Shown: one piece after another, positions 16,283 to 25,295 of the stretch
Layout: every line of letters starts with the position of its first letter
How positions within the stretch are numbered: position 1 is the stretch's first letter
Assembly (NCBI RefSeq): GCF_030409315.1
Contig: NZ_JAUFPS010000040.1
Coordinates: 120,660-184,659 of the forward strand
Source: Mucilaginibacter flavus
GTDB taxonomy: Bacteria > Bacteroidota > Bacteroidia > Sphingobacteriales > Sphingobacteriaceae
Direction of reading: 5' to 3'
Length of the DNA: 64,000 nt
Notes under the pieces: generated by a model
What the model saw: the letters and a program-made list of their open reading frames with translations, nothing else
Told to the model about the DNA's origin: nothing
Databases searched by the model: none
Program-made: the position numbers and the translations under genes

Positions 16283-18829
16283 TTAACGCACAATCATCAC
16301 CCAACCGCTCACCGGTTTCATTTGGCCGTTGTTAGGCGCTATGATGTAGTAATAAGTGCCTTCGGCTAATGGTCCACCGTTAAAACGCCCATCCCAGGGC
16401 ACATGATAACCTTTGGAGTAAAAAACAGCCTGCCCGTATCGATTATAAACACCAACCAGGCAATTAGGATAATATTGCAACGAGCTGATTTCCCAAAAAT
16501 CGTTAACGCCATCGCCATTGGGGCTAAAACTGTTTGGCGCATCAATAGGGATCACCACGTTTACGGTAACAGGCACTTCTGTTGTACAGCCGGCTGTGGA
16601 TGTAACCAGCAAGTGATAAACAGTAGGAATAAGCGGACTGGCAACCGGGTTGGCTATCGTAACGTCACTTAATCCTAAAGCCGGCGACCATTGATAACTC
16701 ATAATATCGCCCGTTATTACCGGTTGCAACTGAATGTTTTTCCCAGGTTTGGTAACGTATTTATCGGGGAAACTCACCTTAGGCAGAGTGTTGATGTGTA
16801 CCGTTATAGGGTCGCTGCTTTTGGGGAGGATGCAGCTTACGTTATTGGCAGTTACGCAGGTTACTATATCGCCGTCATTAAGCTCTGTTGATGTAAACGT
16901 GGGTGTATTGGTACCTACCTTATTGCCATTAACCAGCCATTGATATTTTATAGTGGCATCCGCGGGTTGTATAGTAGCATTAAAGCTAATGGGATCGCCG
17001 GCACAGGCCGTAGCATTTTGCGGAGTTACCGTAACCGAGGGCGTTACAACCTGTGCAGGCAAATCTGAACCCAGCGAGTTAAGCACCGTTACCGGGAACG
17101 ACATAGCGGTTTCAATACCTACCGTTGGCGGTGTATTAGCGTTCCCGTTATGGTTACCTACTACACCATTACCTGTAATAAGGGTTAAATCGCCGGTTGG
17201 GGTAATACGCACCAGCCGCTCGTTGTAGGAATCAACCACGATGAAATTATCAAACAAGTCCAATTTTATCCCTACCGGGTTGTTTAAAAGCGCTTTATTA
17301 TTGGTACCGGCTATGAACAGATCAAGCGTTGTTACATTGCCCAATGGGTCAATTTTGCGGATGGCGTTGTTCTCAGAATCGGTAACGTACAAATCGCCAT
17401 GTTTATCAAATATGATGCCTTTAGGGTTATTGAAACTTGCCGCCGTGCCCTTCCCGTCATCGGCACCGTTCCCGCTATGGCCGGCAACAATGGTAACATC
17501 TCCCTGGGGACTTATCTTTTTTATCGCGCTGCTAAAATCAGTCACATACAAATTACCGGCAGCATCAACAGTTATACCCGTAGGTATTGACAGCTTGGCC
17601 GCCGAAGCAGGCGGCGTTACCGTAGTAACCACACCAAAAGGCGATACTTTGCGTATCAGGTAATCGGTGCCCTGGGTTACAAATAAATTGCCGGCGGCAT
17701 CAATGGTTATTCCCCGCGGGTCTCGAAAGCTGGCTGCCGTTCCAATACCATCAACAGATTTATCCATGCCGTTACCGGCAAGGGTGCTCACTGTTCCATC
17801 AGTGGTTACTTTACGGATACGGCTGTTTTTATCCACAACATATAAATTGCCGGCGGCATCAATGGTAAGTCCGTTTAAAACGCCAAATTTTGCTACGGGC
17901 GCTATGCCATCGGCAAAGCCACAATCGCCCCCTGCAAAGGTTGTAACGGTGCCATCCGTAGCAATTTTTCTTATTTTACAACTGTAGCCATCGGCTATGT
18001 ACAAATTGCCCTGCCCATCGGTAACCACATCTGTAGGCACGCTAAAGGTAACCGCCTTGGGGTTGGGCCGCGAAGTGCTTGCCGTAAGCGTTATACTGGT
18101 TTTGCCCACATCGGCACAGGTTACATCTGGCGGACTTATGGTTGTGGTGATGGTTCCGTCATCGCAGGTACTTACGCCGGCAAGGTCGCTTAGCTTAATA
18201 TCGTACTTGCCATTTTCATCAAGCTTAAAAGTAATGGGCGTTTTTACAGGATCAATCACCGGTTTACTGAATGACGTAACCGTAAAAAAGATAGTAGTAG
18301 CACCACCGTATTTATCACGGGCGGTAAGGCTTACCGTTGCCGGCTTGTTTACAGTTAGGGCAGTGCCTGCCGCCGGCTCCTGGGTAACGGTAAGCAAAAC
18401 GTTGGGGCATAAATCTGTTACCTGCGCGGTCGACGCGTAATCGGGTATAACAGCCTTGCAATCGTCATCGGCGGTTATTATTACATCATCGTAAATGGCA
18501 AATATGGGCGTACTGGCAATGGTAATATCAATTTTTTGGGTAGATGTGTTGCCGGCGTCATTAGGATAGGAGCTTACGTTGCTGGCAGTAACTGTTATGG
18601 TTTGCTTACCCAGCGATGAGCAGTCAAACGTATTGGGGCTAATTTTTACAAACGGTAATGCATTGGCGCCACCTGCCACCGTTACCACATCCGAAGGCTG
18701 CAACACCCGCGAGCCAGTGCTATCCAACGTAAAAACAAGATGATTTTTGGGGGTTATTACCGGGGCTTGCGCGTTTGCCGGTGCTGCCAAACACAACAAA
18801 AGCCCCACCGTTAAGGCAAGCCCTTTCAT
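16283..18829 (-). CDS. Secreted NHL beta-propeller protein with CHU_C (T9SS) C-terminal domain
   Basis: An 848-residue secreted protein. The ATG at 18829 is chosen because a clean signal peptide (MKGLALTVGLLLCLAAPANAQ, 21 aa) follows it; a longer frame adds 27 residues before it. After Ig/HYR-like modules come six NHL blades (about residues 265-570), each with a repeat such as ITIDAAGNLYVVD followed by IRKVTTDGTVSTLAG. PKD/Ig-like domains precede the CHU_C domain (about 770-848: NSFSPNGDGVNDFW, VYNRYGQAVFYS, GTYYYIIAPNN). CHU_C targets proteins for type IX secretion and surface attachment. Ligand unknown; an adhesin or sugar-binding role is possible. Confidence 0.85.
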   Translation of the reverse strand: MKGLALTVGLLLCLAAPANAQAPVITPKNHLVFTLDSTGSRVLQPSDVVTVAGGANALPFVKISPNTFDCSSLGKQTITVTASNVSSYPNDAGNTSTQKIDITIASTPIFAIYDDVIITADDDCKAVIPDYASTAQVTDLCPNVLLTVTQEPAAGTALTVNKPATVSLTARDKYGGATTIFFTVTSFSKPVIDPVKTPITFKLDENGKYDIKLSDLAGVSTCDDGTITTTISPPDVTCADVGKTSITLTASTSRPNPKAVTFSVPTDVVTDGQGNLYIADGYSCKIRKIATDGTVTTFAGGDCGFADGIAPVAKFGVLNGLTIDAAGNLYVVDKNSRIRKVTTDGTVSTLAGNGMDKSVDGIGTAASFRDPRGITIDAAGNLFVTQGTDYLIRKVSPFGVVTTVTPPASAAKLSIPTGITVDAAGNLYVTDFSSAIKKISPQGDVTIVAGHSGNGADDGKGTAASFNNPKGIIFDKHGDLYVTDSENNAIRKIDPLGNVTTLDLFIAGTNNKALLNNPVGIKLDLFDNFIVVDSYNERLVRITPTGDLTLITGNGVVGNHNGNANTPPTVGIETAMSFPVTVLNSLGSDLPAQVVTPSVTVTPQNATACAGDPISFNATIQPADATIKYQWLVNGNKVGTNTPTFTSTELNDGDIVTCVTANNVSCILPKSSDPITVHINTLPKVSFPDKYVTKPGKNIQLQPVITGDIMSYQWSPALGLSDVTIANPVASPLIPTVYHLLVTSTAGCTTEVPVTVNVVIPIDAPNSFSPNGDGVNDFWEISSLQYYPNCLVGVYNRYGQAVFYSKGYHVPWDGRFNGGPLAEGTYYYIIAPNNGQMKPVSGWVMIVR

Positions 18830-19027
18830 AAGCTTAACCAAGGTATATGGAGGTCTTTCTATTGGTGCAACGGTGAAAAAGCAGGCGGTAAACATTTTAT
18901 CCCTTGTCAAAAAAATGAACAGAGATAAACAACTAATTAATAGATGGTTAAAGGTGAGTTTTTTTGTTTATTTTAACGTTGTTCGTGTTATTCATTTTTA
19001 GGAGAAAAGTTGACGATTAGTCTCCGT

Positions 19028-20749
19028 TTAAATTTCCTCCAGTTCGATATTATCCCAGGTTTGTTTCTTGTAATACCTAAGCATAATCCAGTAAATGAGC
19101 AATGCCGGCACAATGGCTATCCATACCACCATTTCCCAACGCATTAACAAATAATGTCCAAAACCTATCCCGCCAATAAACAATAACATCAACAGCGAGG
19201 TTATCAATTTGCCGCCCCCCTGTTTTACAACTACCGGCTTTGAAAAAGGCAAACCTTTTACCATAAACAAAGCCATCAGCATACCATAAATAAGGCTCAC
19301 AAAAAAAGCGAGGATAATATCGTTAATGGCCTGCGGCCCCCATACAACCGCTATGCCGATACTTAAAACCAGGCAGTAAGGTAAAAAATAAAGCGTGATG
19401 ATGGCTTTATACATGCCCGATAATATTTTACCAGGCTTATCAATTGGCAAGGCGTAATACACCCAGGCCGACTTATATTTTTCAGTCATGGAAATATTCA
19501 TCAACATAGCCGAAAGTATAAACGTACACAGATAGATCAAAAAGACATAGTAATGCCCGTTTTGGAGTTTATTCCATCTATCGCTAAGGTTATCACCCTT
19601 CCCGTTTAAAGCAAAGTATAAAAAGTAAATAGGCACATAAGCAAAAGCAGGGTACACTTTCATTTTGAACTCGCGCATACGGGCAGCTAATTTCCAGGTG
19701 ATGCGGAAGCCGGCATTCTCAATAGGATCTGGCGCTACGATGTTTGCCAATTTCGATATCAGGCTGAATTTTCCGGCCTTTTTAACTTCAGTATTGGCGT
19801 TGGCGTTACCATCAGAAGTTGCGATAACCGCCAGTCGCCTGTTGAAACCGGGGGCTAATACCTTAGCTACAAACCATAAGCCTAAAAAAGGTACGGTAAA
19901 GCCAATAATGGCCAATATGCGGGTAATGTAATTTGCATGGGCAGCATGTATAAGTGATTCATTCAAGGCGGCTATCCAAACCGGCGGCAGCAAATAGGCC
20001 CACCAGTGGCTCAGCAGTTCTACGTTGCCCAAAACTGATACGTTGATCAGCCTTGGCAGCAGGTAATAAGCCGCGAAGATCATCACCGAAAACGCGATTT
20101 GGAAATAGCTGATCACATCCTTAAAACGCTGCGGACTTACCGATTTCATCAACAACAGGTAAATAATATTCACCAAAAAGATGCTGAGGAAAGTAGCTTC
20201 CAGTATCTGGAAAAAGAACAAAGGCACAGCAAAGCCCCCATCAACAAAGCCCACGATAACCAGGGCCGGGAAACCCTGGATCAACGCTATCCTCAACACA
20301 TAGATACTAATGTGCAGGATTCGCGATACCGCCACAGTACGGTCACTAGCCGGGCGCGGTAATAATATAAATTGATCGCGGGTATCTATTAATACGGTGG
20401 TAAAATCTGATATAAGGGTAAGCGCCATAAGCACCATAAATACCAGGAAATAGTAAGTTTCGCCTACGTAAGGCTTTTGGTTTAACATAAGCAGCAAGCC
20501 GATAAAAAAACCCATGAGCAGGGTAAGAATGCTGACAAGCCAGGGTGATTGCTGTCCGTCTTTTTTAGCGCCCTTACGTACCGCGAACATGGCTTTGGGG
20601 CGGCGGTTATCCATCAGTATTTTTACCCGCAGTATTTGATCCAGCTGTTCGGTATCAACACCTGTTTTTGCTAATACCGGGTAAAAAAGAGAAACCAAAC
20701 GTAAAAGCAGTTTATCCATTGATAAAAACATTAAAAGAATATCGTTCAT
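19028..20749 (-). CDS. ABC transporter permease-like membrane protein
   Basis: A 573-residue polytopic membrane protein with roughly a dozen hydrophobic helices from about residue 70 to 555 and a basic N-terminal cytoplasmic region (VKILMDNRRPKAMFAVRKG). No named domain was recognised by eye. It follows the ATPase gene by 20 bases, so it is taken as its membrane partner in an exporter. The start at 20749 could instead be the internal ATG ten codons later (MDKLLLRLVS). Substrate unknown. Confidence 0.7.
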   Translation of the reverse strand: MNDILLMFLSMDKLLLRLVSLFYPVLAKTGVDTEQLDQILRVKILMDNRRPKAMFAVRKGAKKDGQQSPWLVSILTLLMGFFIGLLLMLNQKPYVGETYYFLVFMVLMALTLISDFTTVLIDTRDQFILLPRPASDRTVAVSRILHISIYVLRIALIQGFPALVIVGFVDGGFAVPLFFFQILEATFLSIFLVNIIYLLLMKSVSPQRFKDVISYFQIAFSVMIFAAYYLLPRLINVSVLGNVELLSHWWAYLLPPVWIAALNESLIHAAHANYITRILAIIGFTVPFLGLWFVAKVLAPGFNRRLAVIATSDGNANANTEVKKAGKFSLISKLANIVAPDPIENAGFRITWKLAARMREFKMKVYPAFAYVPIYFLYFALNGKGDNLSDRWNKLQNGHYYVFLIYLCTFILSAMLMNISMTEKYKSAWVYYALPIDKPGKILSGMYKAIITLYFLPYCLVLSIGIAVVWGPQAINDIILAFFVSLIYGMLMALFMVKGLPFSKPVVVKQGGGKLITSLLMLLFIGGIGFGHYLLMRWEMVVWIAIVPALLIYWIMLRYYKKQTWDNIELEEI

Positions 20750-20769
20750 TGTAGCAGATAGCAGCTTGA

Positions 20770-21543
20770 TTAATCAAATGCGTTAATGATGGCATCAGTT
20801 TCGGTATGGGAATCGTCGCGGCCGGTAAGCTTAGAAAAAATGCGTTCCAGCGTATCGCTATGGTTTTGTTTTAATGATTCAAATGTGCCATCGGCAATAA
20901 TTTCGCCTTTGTTAATGAGCAGGATACGATCTGATACCTTTTCAACCACATCCATCATATGCGAACAATAAAATATGGTTTTCCCCTCCTGCGATAAGCG
21001 CATGATCAATTCTTTAATCATAATCACCGCGTTAGCATCAAGACCGGATAACGGCTCATCCAGGATGATGATCTTTGGGTTATGGATAATGCCCGAGATA
21101 AGCAACACCTTTTGTTTCATCCCTTTTGAGAAGGTATCCATCCGGTCATCACCATTGGAGCCCAGGCCAAAGGCCATGAGTAGTCTGCGTGCCCGGTCGT
21201 TTAGTACGTTCTCTTCCATGCCGTATAGTTTACCTATAAAATCCAGGTATTCCATTGGGGTAAGTACATCGTAGATCTCGGCGTTTTCGGGTACGTAGCC
21301 TATTAGTTTTTTAATATCGAGGGCATTCGTGGCCATATTAAAGCCATCCACAATAACCTCGCCCTCAAAATCGGGAATTAAACCGGTGAGGATTTTTACC
21401 GTGGTTGATTTACCGGCACCATTAGGGCCTATATAACCAATTACCTGCCCCGGATAAATATCAAGGGAAAGCCCCTTTAATACCAATTTGGAGCCGTACG
21501 ATTTAGTTAAATTACTAATTTGAATAAGGGGTTGATCAGACAT
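20770..21543 (-). CDS. ABC transporter ATP-binding protein
   Basis: A 257-residue nucleotide-binding subunit with Walker A GPNGAGKST (about residue 37), Q-loop GYVPENAEIYD, signature motif DTFSKGMKQKV, Walker B KIIILDEPLSGLD and the H-loop histidine in FYCSHMMDVVEK. The KGMKQK form of the signature and the NALDIKKLIGYVPE region resemble drug/antibiotic (DrrA/CcmA-like) exporters. It is the first gene of a two-gene operon with the permease-like protein downstream. Confidence 0.9.
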   Translation of the reverse strand: MSDQPLIQISNLTKSYGSKLVLKGLSLDIYPGQVIGYIGPNGAGKSTTVKILTGLIPDFEGEVIVDGFNMATNALDIKKLIGYVPENAEIYDVLTPMEYLDFIGKLYGMEENVLNDRARRLLMAFGLGSNGDDRMDTFSKGMKQKVLLISGIIHNPKIIILDEPLSGLDANAVIMIKELIMRLSQEGKTIFYCSHMMDVVEKVSDRILLINKGEIIADGTFESLKQNHSDTLERIFSKLTGRDDSHTETDAIINAFD

Positions 21544-21618
21544 AAAGATGTATTACAATGCCCCGGTAAATTAGCAAAAAAGCGGATGTTATTGTAAGGA
21601 AATCTCTTTAATAAACGC

Positions 21619-21786
21619 AGAGCCTAATTGGGCTAAAGCCACCCTACTTATTGCTATTTTTTCGCCCCATAAATGGGACGGCAATGAATTTTCAGCAGGC
21701 TTTGGTTCAGACTCTTTTATTTCATTGCCGTTTTGGCTTCAGCCAACGGTTCATAACAACAATCAAACAAGCGGCTTTAGCCCAAA
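21619..21786. repeat. ~165-bp multi-palindromic intergenic repeat, copy A
   Basis: Bounded by GGGCTAAAGCCACC (21630-21643) and GGCTTTAGCCC at about 21773-21783 as terminal inverted repeats. Inside are CCCATAAATGGG, GGCAATGAA with TTCATTGCC, and TTGGCTTCAGCCAA, all inverted repeats. Copy B at 33070-33235 has the same order and spacing. It fills most of the gap between the ABC operon and the orphan UPF0175 gene. No open frame is supported, so a MITE-like element or a structured RNA are both possible. Confidence 0.75.
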
Positions 21787-21860
21787 TCTTACTGGTTAGA
21801 TTTTTAAAAGTATTTTTCTTAAATGTTATTACGACTGGGAATAATTATTATTGAGGGTGA

Positions 21861-22097
21861 TTATATTCCTGAGATTCCGTTGAGTTCATCTTTCAAATCT
21901 TCAACTGAGTAATTGATGTAGGAAACGCCGTAATCGTTAAGCAATTCAGCAAATGTGCGTTTAGTAAGGCCAGACATTACAGCGGCCTGCCCAAGAGATA
22001 ATTTACCCGATTCATAAAGCTTGGCAGCAATAAAGCGGACGGTATCTTTTTCATACTCTCCAAGGCTATCAGGTACCTCTAATGTAATCGTAGTCAT
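21861..22097 (-). CDS. UPF0175 family protein (orphan antitoxin-like)
   Basis: A 78-residue protein of the UPF0175 family, small DNA-binding-type antitoxins: TTITLEVPDSLGEYEKDTVRF then GKLSLGQAAVMSGLTKRTFAELL, a helix-turn-helix-like core. ATG at 22097 is chosen over an in-frame TTG at 22112. It has the same length as, and is clearly homologous to, the UPF0175 gene at 33341-33577. Unlike that copy it has no toxin gene downstream; the repeat (copy A) lies there instead. It may be a relic or a stand-alone regulator. Confidence 0.75.
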   Translation of the reverse strand: MTTITLEVPDSLGEYEKDTVRFIAAKLYESGKLSLGQAAVMSGLTKRTFAELLNDYGVSYINYSVEDLKDELNGISGI

Positions 22098-22144
22098 ATC
22101 GTAAATATACAAATAAATAAAACCTGAAAAAATAAACGCAAAAC

Positions 22145-22175
22145 AAAAAGCCCATGCTTTTGCAAAGGCTTTCTG
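22145..22175 (-). terminator. Terminator of the FadR/TauE operon
   Basis: AAAGCC (22147-22152) pairs with GGCTTT (22167-22172), with an inner TGC/GCA stem and a TTTT loop. Read on the minus strand it ends in a T-run. It lies about 50 bases after the alpha/beta hydrolase stop codon. Confidence 0.75.
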
Positions 22176-22220
22176 TTCAATTAAAGTTGAATATATTCAG
22201 CTACAATTACCAGCTAAAGA

Positions 22221-23009
22221 TCATTTTATCTCAACATGGTGCGATGCCATGATAATAAGCCCAGCCACCTTTTTAGGCTGTGATTCAAAAACAGAATGGC
22301 TGGCGCCCTTTACCTCAACGGTAGTACTATTGGCTCTTTTGGCATACATACGTTCCAGTTCTGGATTGATGATCCTATCTGCTCCGGCCACCATGTACCA
22401 GCTTGGCTTGGTACGCCAGGCCGGATGCTGAATAATGCTGTGGAACACGCCATCAGCTGTTGGCATTTGGGCGTTGGCCATAAATTCAGCTTTTTCGCGG
22501 GGCAAATCTGCTGCGAAATCAGGATAAAAGCGGGTAGGATCAATATAGTCGAAGCCGTTGACAGGCTTCTGTAATGATTTGTAGGCAGGTGGATAGCGCT
22601 TGCCATTATCGGCTTCGCTTTCGCCTTTATCCGGCGCGTGAGCCGCTATATAAACCAGTCCGGCTACATGGCTATCATTACCGGCTTCGGTAATCAGGCC
22701 GCCACCATAGCTGTGCCCCACTAAAATACAAGGACCGGTTTGCATATCAAGCACGCGCTGCACTGCCGCCAAATCATCCTGAAATGAAGTTAAGGGCTGT
22801 TGTACAACGGTAACGTGATAGCCCTTTTTAATCAGGATATCATAAACAGGCTGCCAGCCGGAACCATCAACAAAAGCGCCATGCACCAACACAATATTGT
22901 TAACCGGAACTGCCCCCTGCGCATTAGCGACTGCCGAACTAAAAATAAAACCAAAAGATAAGCTAAGCCCCATCATTATATTGATGATCGTTTTATTTAC
23001 ATTTTTCAT
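22221..23009 (-). CDS. Exported alpha/beta hydrolase
   Basis: A 262-residue protein with a signal peptide (LSLSFGFIFSSAVANAQ) and the alpha/beta hydrolase fold: oxyanion-hole region IVLVHGAFVDGSGW, nucleophile elbow ILVGHSYGGGLITEA and a C-terminal histidine in VKGASHSVFESQP. The acid is probably the Asp in MVAGADRIINPE. It is an esterase-type enzyme of unknown substrate, probably periplasmic. It starts 18 bases after the DUF1634 gene and is the last gene before a terminator. Confidence 0.8.
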   Translation of the reverse strand: MKNVNKTIINIMMGLSLSFGFIFSSAVANAQGAVPVNNIVLVHGAFVDGSGWQPVYDILIKKGYHVTVVQQPLTSFQDDLAAVQRVLDMQTGPCILVGHSYGGGLITEAGNDSHVAGLVYIAAHAPDKGESEADNGKRYPPAYKSLQKPVNGFDYIDPTRFYPDFAADLPREKAEFMANAQMPTADGVFHSIIQHPAWRTKPSWYMVAGADRIINPELERMYAKRANSTTVEVKGASHSVFESQPKKVAGLIIMASHHVEIK

Positions 23010-23027
23010 GGTAGATAATATTAATTT

Positions 23028-23429
23028 TTAAACTTTTAAACCACCAAACACACTAAACATCATTACAGAAAGCACAACAATAGTTATGGCGATATACATT
23101 TTATCTTTTTCCATAATGAAACCTATGAGCGAAAAGAAGATCCTTAAAATAGGGGTAGCAATCAAAATAACTACACCAAACTCAATAATACCTTTAGGGT
23201 TAAGGCTCAATACCCCTTGCCATAATTGTTTGCCGGTAGTAAACCCGGCTTGTTCGCCAATAAACTTTGCATAATCCGGCAGGCCCTGGCTACCGGTATT
23301 GATGAGGTATAACACGCCGCCCGCAAGTACCGTAAGACTGGCTATTATAACGCCATACCTCAATTGCAGGCCAATAAATTGTTCAATATCATGATCGGCA
23401 AAGCGATGTTTGGAACTTACATTTTTCAT
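23028..23429 (-). CDS. DUF1634 membrane protein
   Basis: A 133-residue protein with three membrane helices: RYGVIIASLTVLAGGVLYLI, IIEFGVVILIATPILRIFFS and MYIAITIVVLSVMMFSVFGG. It matches DUF1634 (PF07843), a family commonly found next to TauE/SafE anion exporters, as here (9-base gap). It may be an accessory subunit of the exporter; its biochemical role has not been defined. Confidence 0.8.
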   Translation of the reverse strand: MKNVSSKHRFADHDIEQFIGLQLRYGVIIASLTVLAGGVLYLINTGSQGLPDYAKFIGEQAGFTTGKQLWQGVLSLNPKGIIEFGVVILIATPILRIFFSLIGFIMEKDKMYIAITIVVLSVMMFSVFGGLKV

Positions 23430-23438
23430 AACTGATTA

Positions 23439-24272
23439 TTAAAATTTGTGGTTATAGCCGTTAAAGATCATCTCGACAGCAACGAATACTATTGCTGTAC
23501 AAAAGATGTATTTGAGCACTTTGGCATCAATACGGCTTAATAACTTCGAACCGGTAAACGCGCCAGCAAGCACACCCAACACTACCGGGAAAGCGATACC
23601 GGCATCCATGTACCCGCGTTGCAGGTAAACCACCGCGCTGGCTGCCGCGGTTACCCCAATCATAAAATTGCTGGTGGTTGTACTTACCTTAAAAGGGATG
23701 TGCATGGTAGAATCCATGGCCAATACTTTAAGCGCGCCCGAACCAATGCCCAGCAGACCCGAAAATACACCGGCAAGCGTCATGATAGAAAAGCCCGCTC
23801 CAACGTTTTTCAGTTGGTAATTTACCAAACCATCTTTAGCTGGATAGTTATTATTGAGCTGTAGTACTGCTGCCGCTTTACTGCCAACGGCCAATGCGTC
23901 CTGGTTCTTTTTTCTAAGCGTCATGGCGGCAGAGAAGAGCAGGATACTACCAAACAATATGGCTATGGTATTGGTGGGCGTATAAACTGCTATTAAGGCC
24001 CCGATAACCGCGCCCACCGTGGTGGCAATTTCTAAAAACATTCCTAAACGAATATTGGTGATCCCCTCCTTAACGTAGGCGCTGGCCGCGCCTGATGAAT
24101 TAGCTATAGATGCCAGCAATGCCGCGCCGATTGCGTAACGGATATCAACATGAAAAACCAGCGTAAGCAAGGGGATAATTACCACCCCGCCACCTAAACC
24201 GGTAAGCGAGCCTACAAGCCCAGCAAGGTATGCGCCGGCCAACAGCAAAAGTGTAAATGTGAGTATAGTCAT
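23439..24272 (-). CDS. TauE/SafE family sulfite/organic anion exporter
   Basis: A 277-residue inner-membrane protein with about eight helices in two repeats. The first half begins GLVGSLTGLGGGVVIIPLLTLVF and the second half has GVFSGLLGIGSGALKVLAMD, the duplicated glycine-rich TauE/SafE (PF01925) motif. Family members move sulfite, sulfonates or other small organic anions. It follows the FadR-type regulator by 4 bases and is followed by DUF1634, forming one regulated unit. Confidence 0.9.
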   Translation of the reverse strand: MTILTFTLLLLAGAYLAGLVGSLTGLGGGVVIIPLLTLVFHVDIRYAIGAALLASIANSSGAASAYVKEGITNIRLGMFLEIATTVGAVIGALIAVYTPTNTIAILFGSILLFSAAMTLRKKNQDALAVGSKAAAVLQLNNNYPAKDGLVNYQLKNVGAGFSIMTLAGVFSGLLGIGSGALKVLAMDSTMHIPFKVSTTTSNFMIGVTAAASAVVYLQRGYMDAGIAFPVVLGVLAGAFTGSKLLSRIDAKVLKYIFCTAIVFVAVEMIFNGYNHKF

Positions 24273-24276
24273 GATA

Positions 24277-24927
24277 TTAATAGTTATTGTTTAAAATGTG
24301 CCTGGTAATTTCCAGGGCAAGGTTCTTTTTCTTAGTGCGGATGGCGTTGTATAAATCTTCATGCAGGTGGTGGCTCATGGCAAAGTTGCCCAGCCCCAGT
24401 AATTCTCTTTTTGCAAAAAAAGCCCGTATGGTTTGGGTGAAAGTTTGATACAAGCCGCATAAAACGCTATTGCCGGATGCATTAGCTATGGCGAGGTGAA
24501 AAGCGATATCTGCATTGGTACAAGCCTCCCTGTCTTCGGCCAGGATGGCTTGCTTGCGGTCGGCAAGGTGGAGGGCTATTTCTTCCAGGTCTTTTGGGGT
24601 GTGGTTTACGGTGGCAAGGCGCACAATTTCTTCTTCCAGCAAAATCCTTACGGCGTTAATCTCATCAAAATCGGCATTACGGATGCGCTGATCCATGGTG
24701 ATATCCGGGCCGGCTTCCCTGATGTAAGTACCATCGCCCTGCCTTACCTCCAATATCCCCGTCATGGCCAGGCTTTTTATCGCTTCTCTTACCGACGACC
24801 GACCAACGGCGTATATTTTCATCAGTTCAGGCTCGGCGGGAATCTTCTCGCCAGGCTGGTATTTTTTCTCTTTGATATCCTGCCGGATTTTGGCTGCTAC
24901 CCGGTCAGAAAGTTTTTCCTTTTCCAT
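24277..24927 (-). CDS. GntR-family (FadR subfamily) transcriptional regulator
   Basis: A 216-residue regulator. The N-terminal winged helix (about 1-75) has IRQDIKEKKYQPGEKIPAEP and YAVGRSSVREAIKSLAMTG. The C-terminal all-helical FCD-type ligand domain has the metal-site histidines in DIAFHLAIANASGN and MSHHLHEDLYNAI. Such proteins are usually repressors released by an organic acid. It is first in the operon with TauE/SafE, DUF1634 and the hydrolase. A perfect palindrome lies 33 bases upstream, so autoregulation is likely. Confidence 0.9.
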   Translation of the reverse strand: MEKEKLSDRVAAKIRQDIKEKKYQPGEKIPAEPELMKIYAVGRSSVREAIKSLAMTGILEVRQGDGTYIREAGPDITMDQRIRNADFDEINAVRILLEEEIVRLATVNHTPKDLEEIALHLADRKQAILAEDREACTNADIAFHLAIANASGNSVLCGLYQTFTQTIRAFFAKRELLGLGNFAMSHHLHEDLYNAIRTKKKNLALEITRHILNNNY

Positions 24928-24960
24928 CGTGTTTAATTACAATACAAACATCATACTTTT

Positions 24961-24985
24961 AATTTAAACATCAGATGTTTAAATT
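24961..24985. promoter_or_regulatory. Operator: perfect 12-bp-arm palindrome
   Basis: AATTTAAACATC (24961-24972), a central A, then GATGTTTAAATT (24974-24985): a perfect palindrome of 25 bases just upstream of the FadR-type regulator gene. A half-like CATCATA lies nearer the gene at about 24949-24955. Position and symmetry fit the regulator's own operator. Confidence 0.65.
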
Positions 24986-25116
24986 TTGTTTTAATATTTT
25001 GTGACGGTGTGTTGACAATAGCTGCGCGGCTAATCGATCATTTTGAATAGACTATTGCAGTGTTAAAGAAGGTGTGATTACGTGGAATAGCCTGATTTTC
25101 AAAAGGCCTGTAAAAC

Positions 25117-25148
25117 AAAAAAGCCCTTGCATTTGCAAAGGCTTTTTG
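25117..25148 (-). terminator. Terminator of tRNA-Gln
   Basis: AAAAAGCC (25118-25125) pairs with GGCTTTTT (25140-25147), with an inner TTGC/GCAA stem. Read on the minus strand it begins two bases after the tRNA 3' end and ends in a T-run. Confidence 0.8.
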
Positions 25149-25219
25149 TTTTCCCACATGGACTCGAACCACGATTGTCTGAACCAGAATCAGAAGTGCT
25201 ACCATTACACCATAGGAAA
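25149..25219 (-). tRNA. tRNA-Gln (anticodon CTG)
   Basis: A 71-base cloverleaf: acceptor TTTCCTA/TGGGAAA with discriminator A; D-arm GTG...CAC; anticodon arm TCTGA-TTCTGGT-TCAGA with anticodon CTG (reads CAG, glutamine); variable loop CAAT; T-arm CGTGG-TTCGAGT-CCATG. CCA is not encoded and must be added. A terminator follows directly, so it is a single-gene transcript. Confidence 0.92.
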
Positions 25220-25295
25220 ATAACAAAACTGGATTATAACACCCGGAATAGTGCAAATATAGCATGGATGCCTCATTTGGCAAAATTATTTTAGG

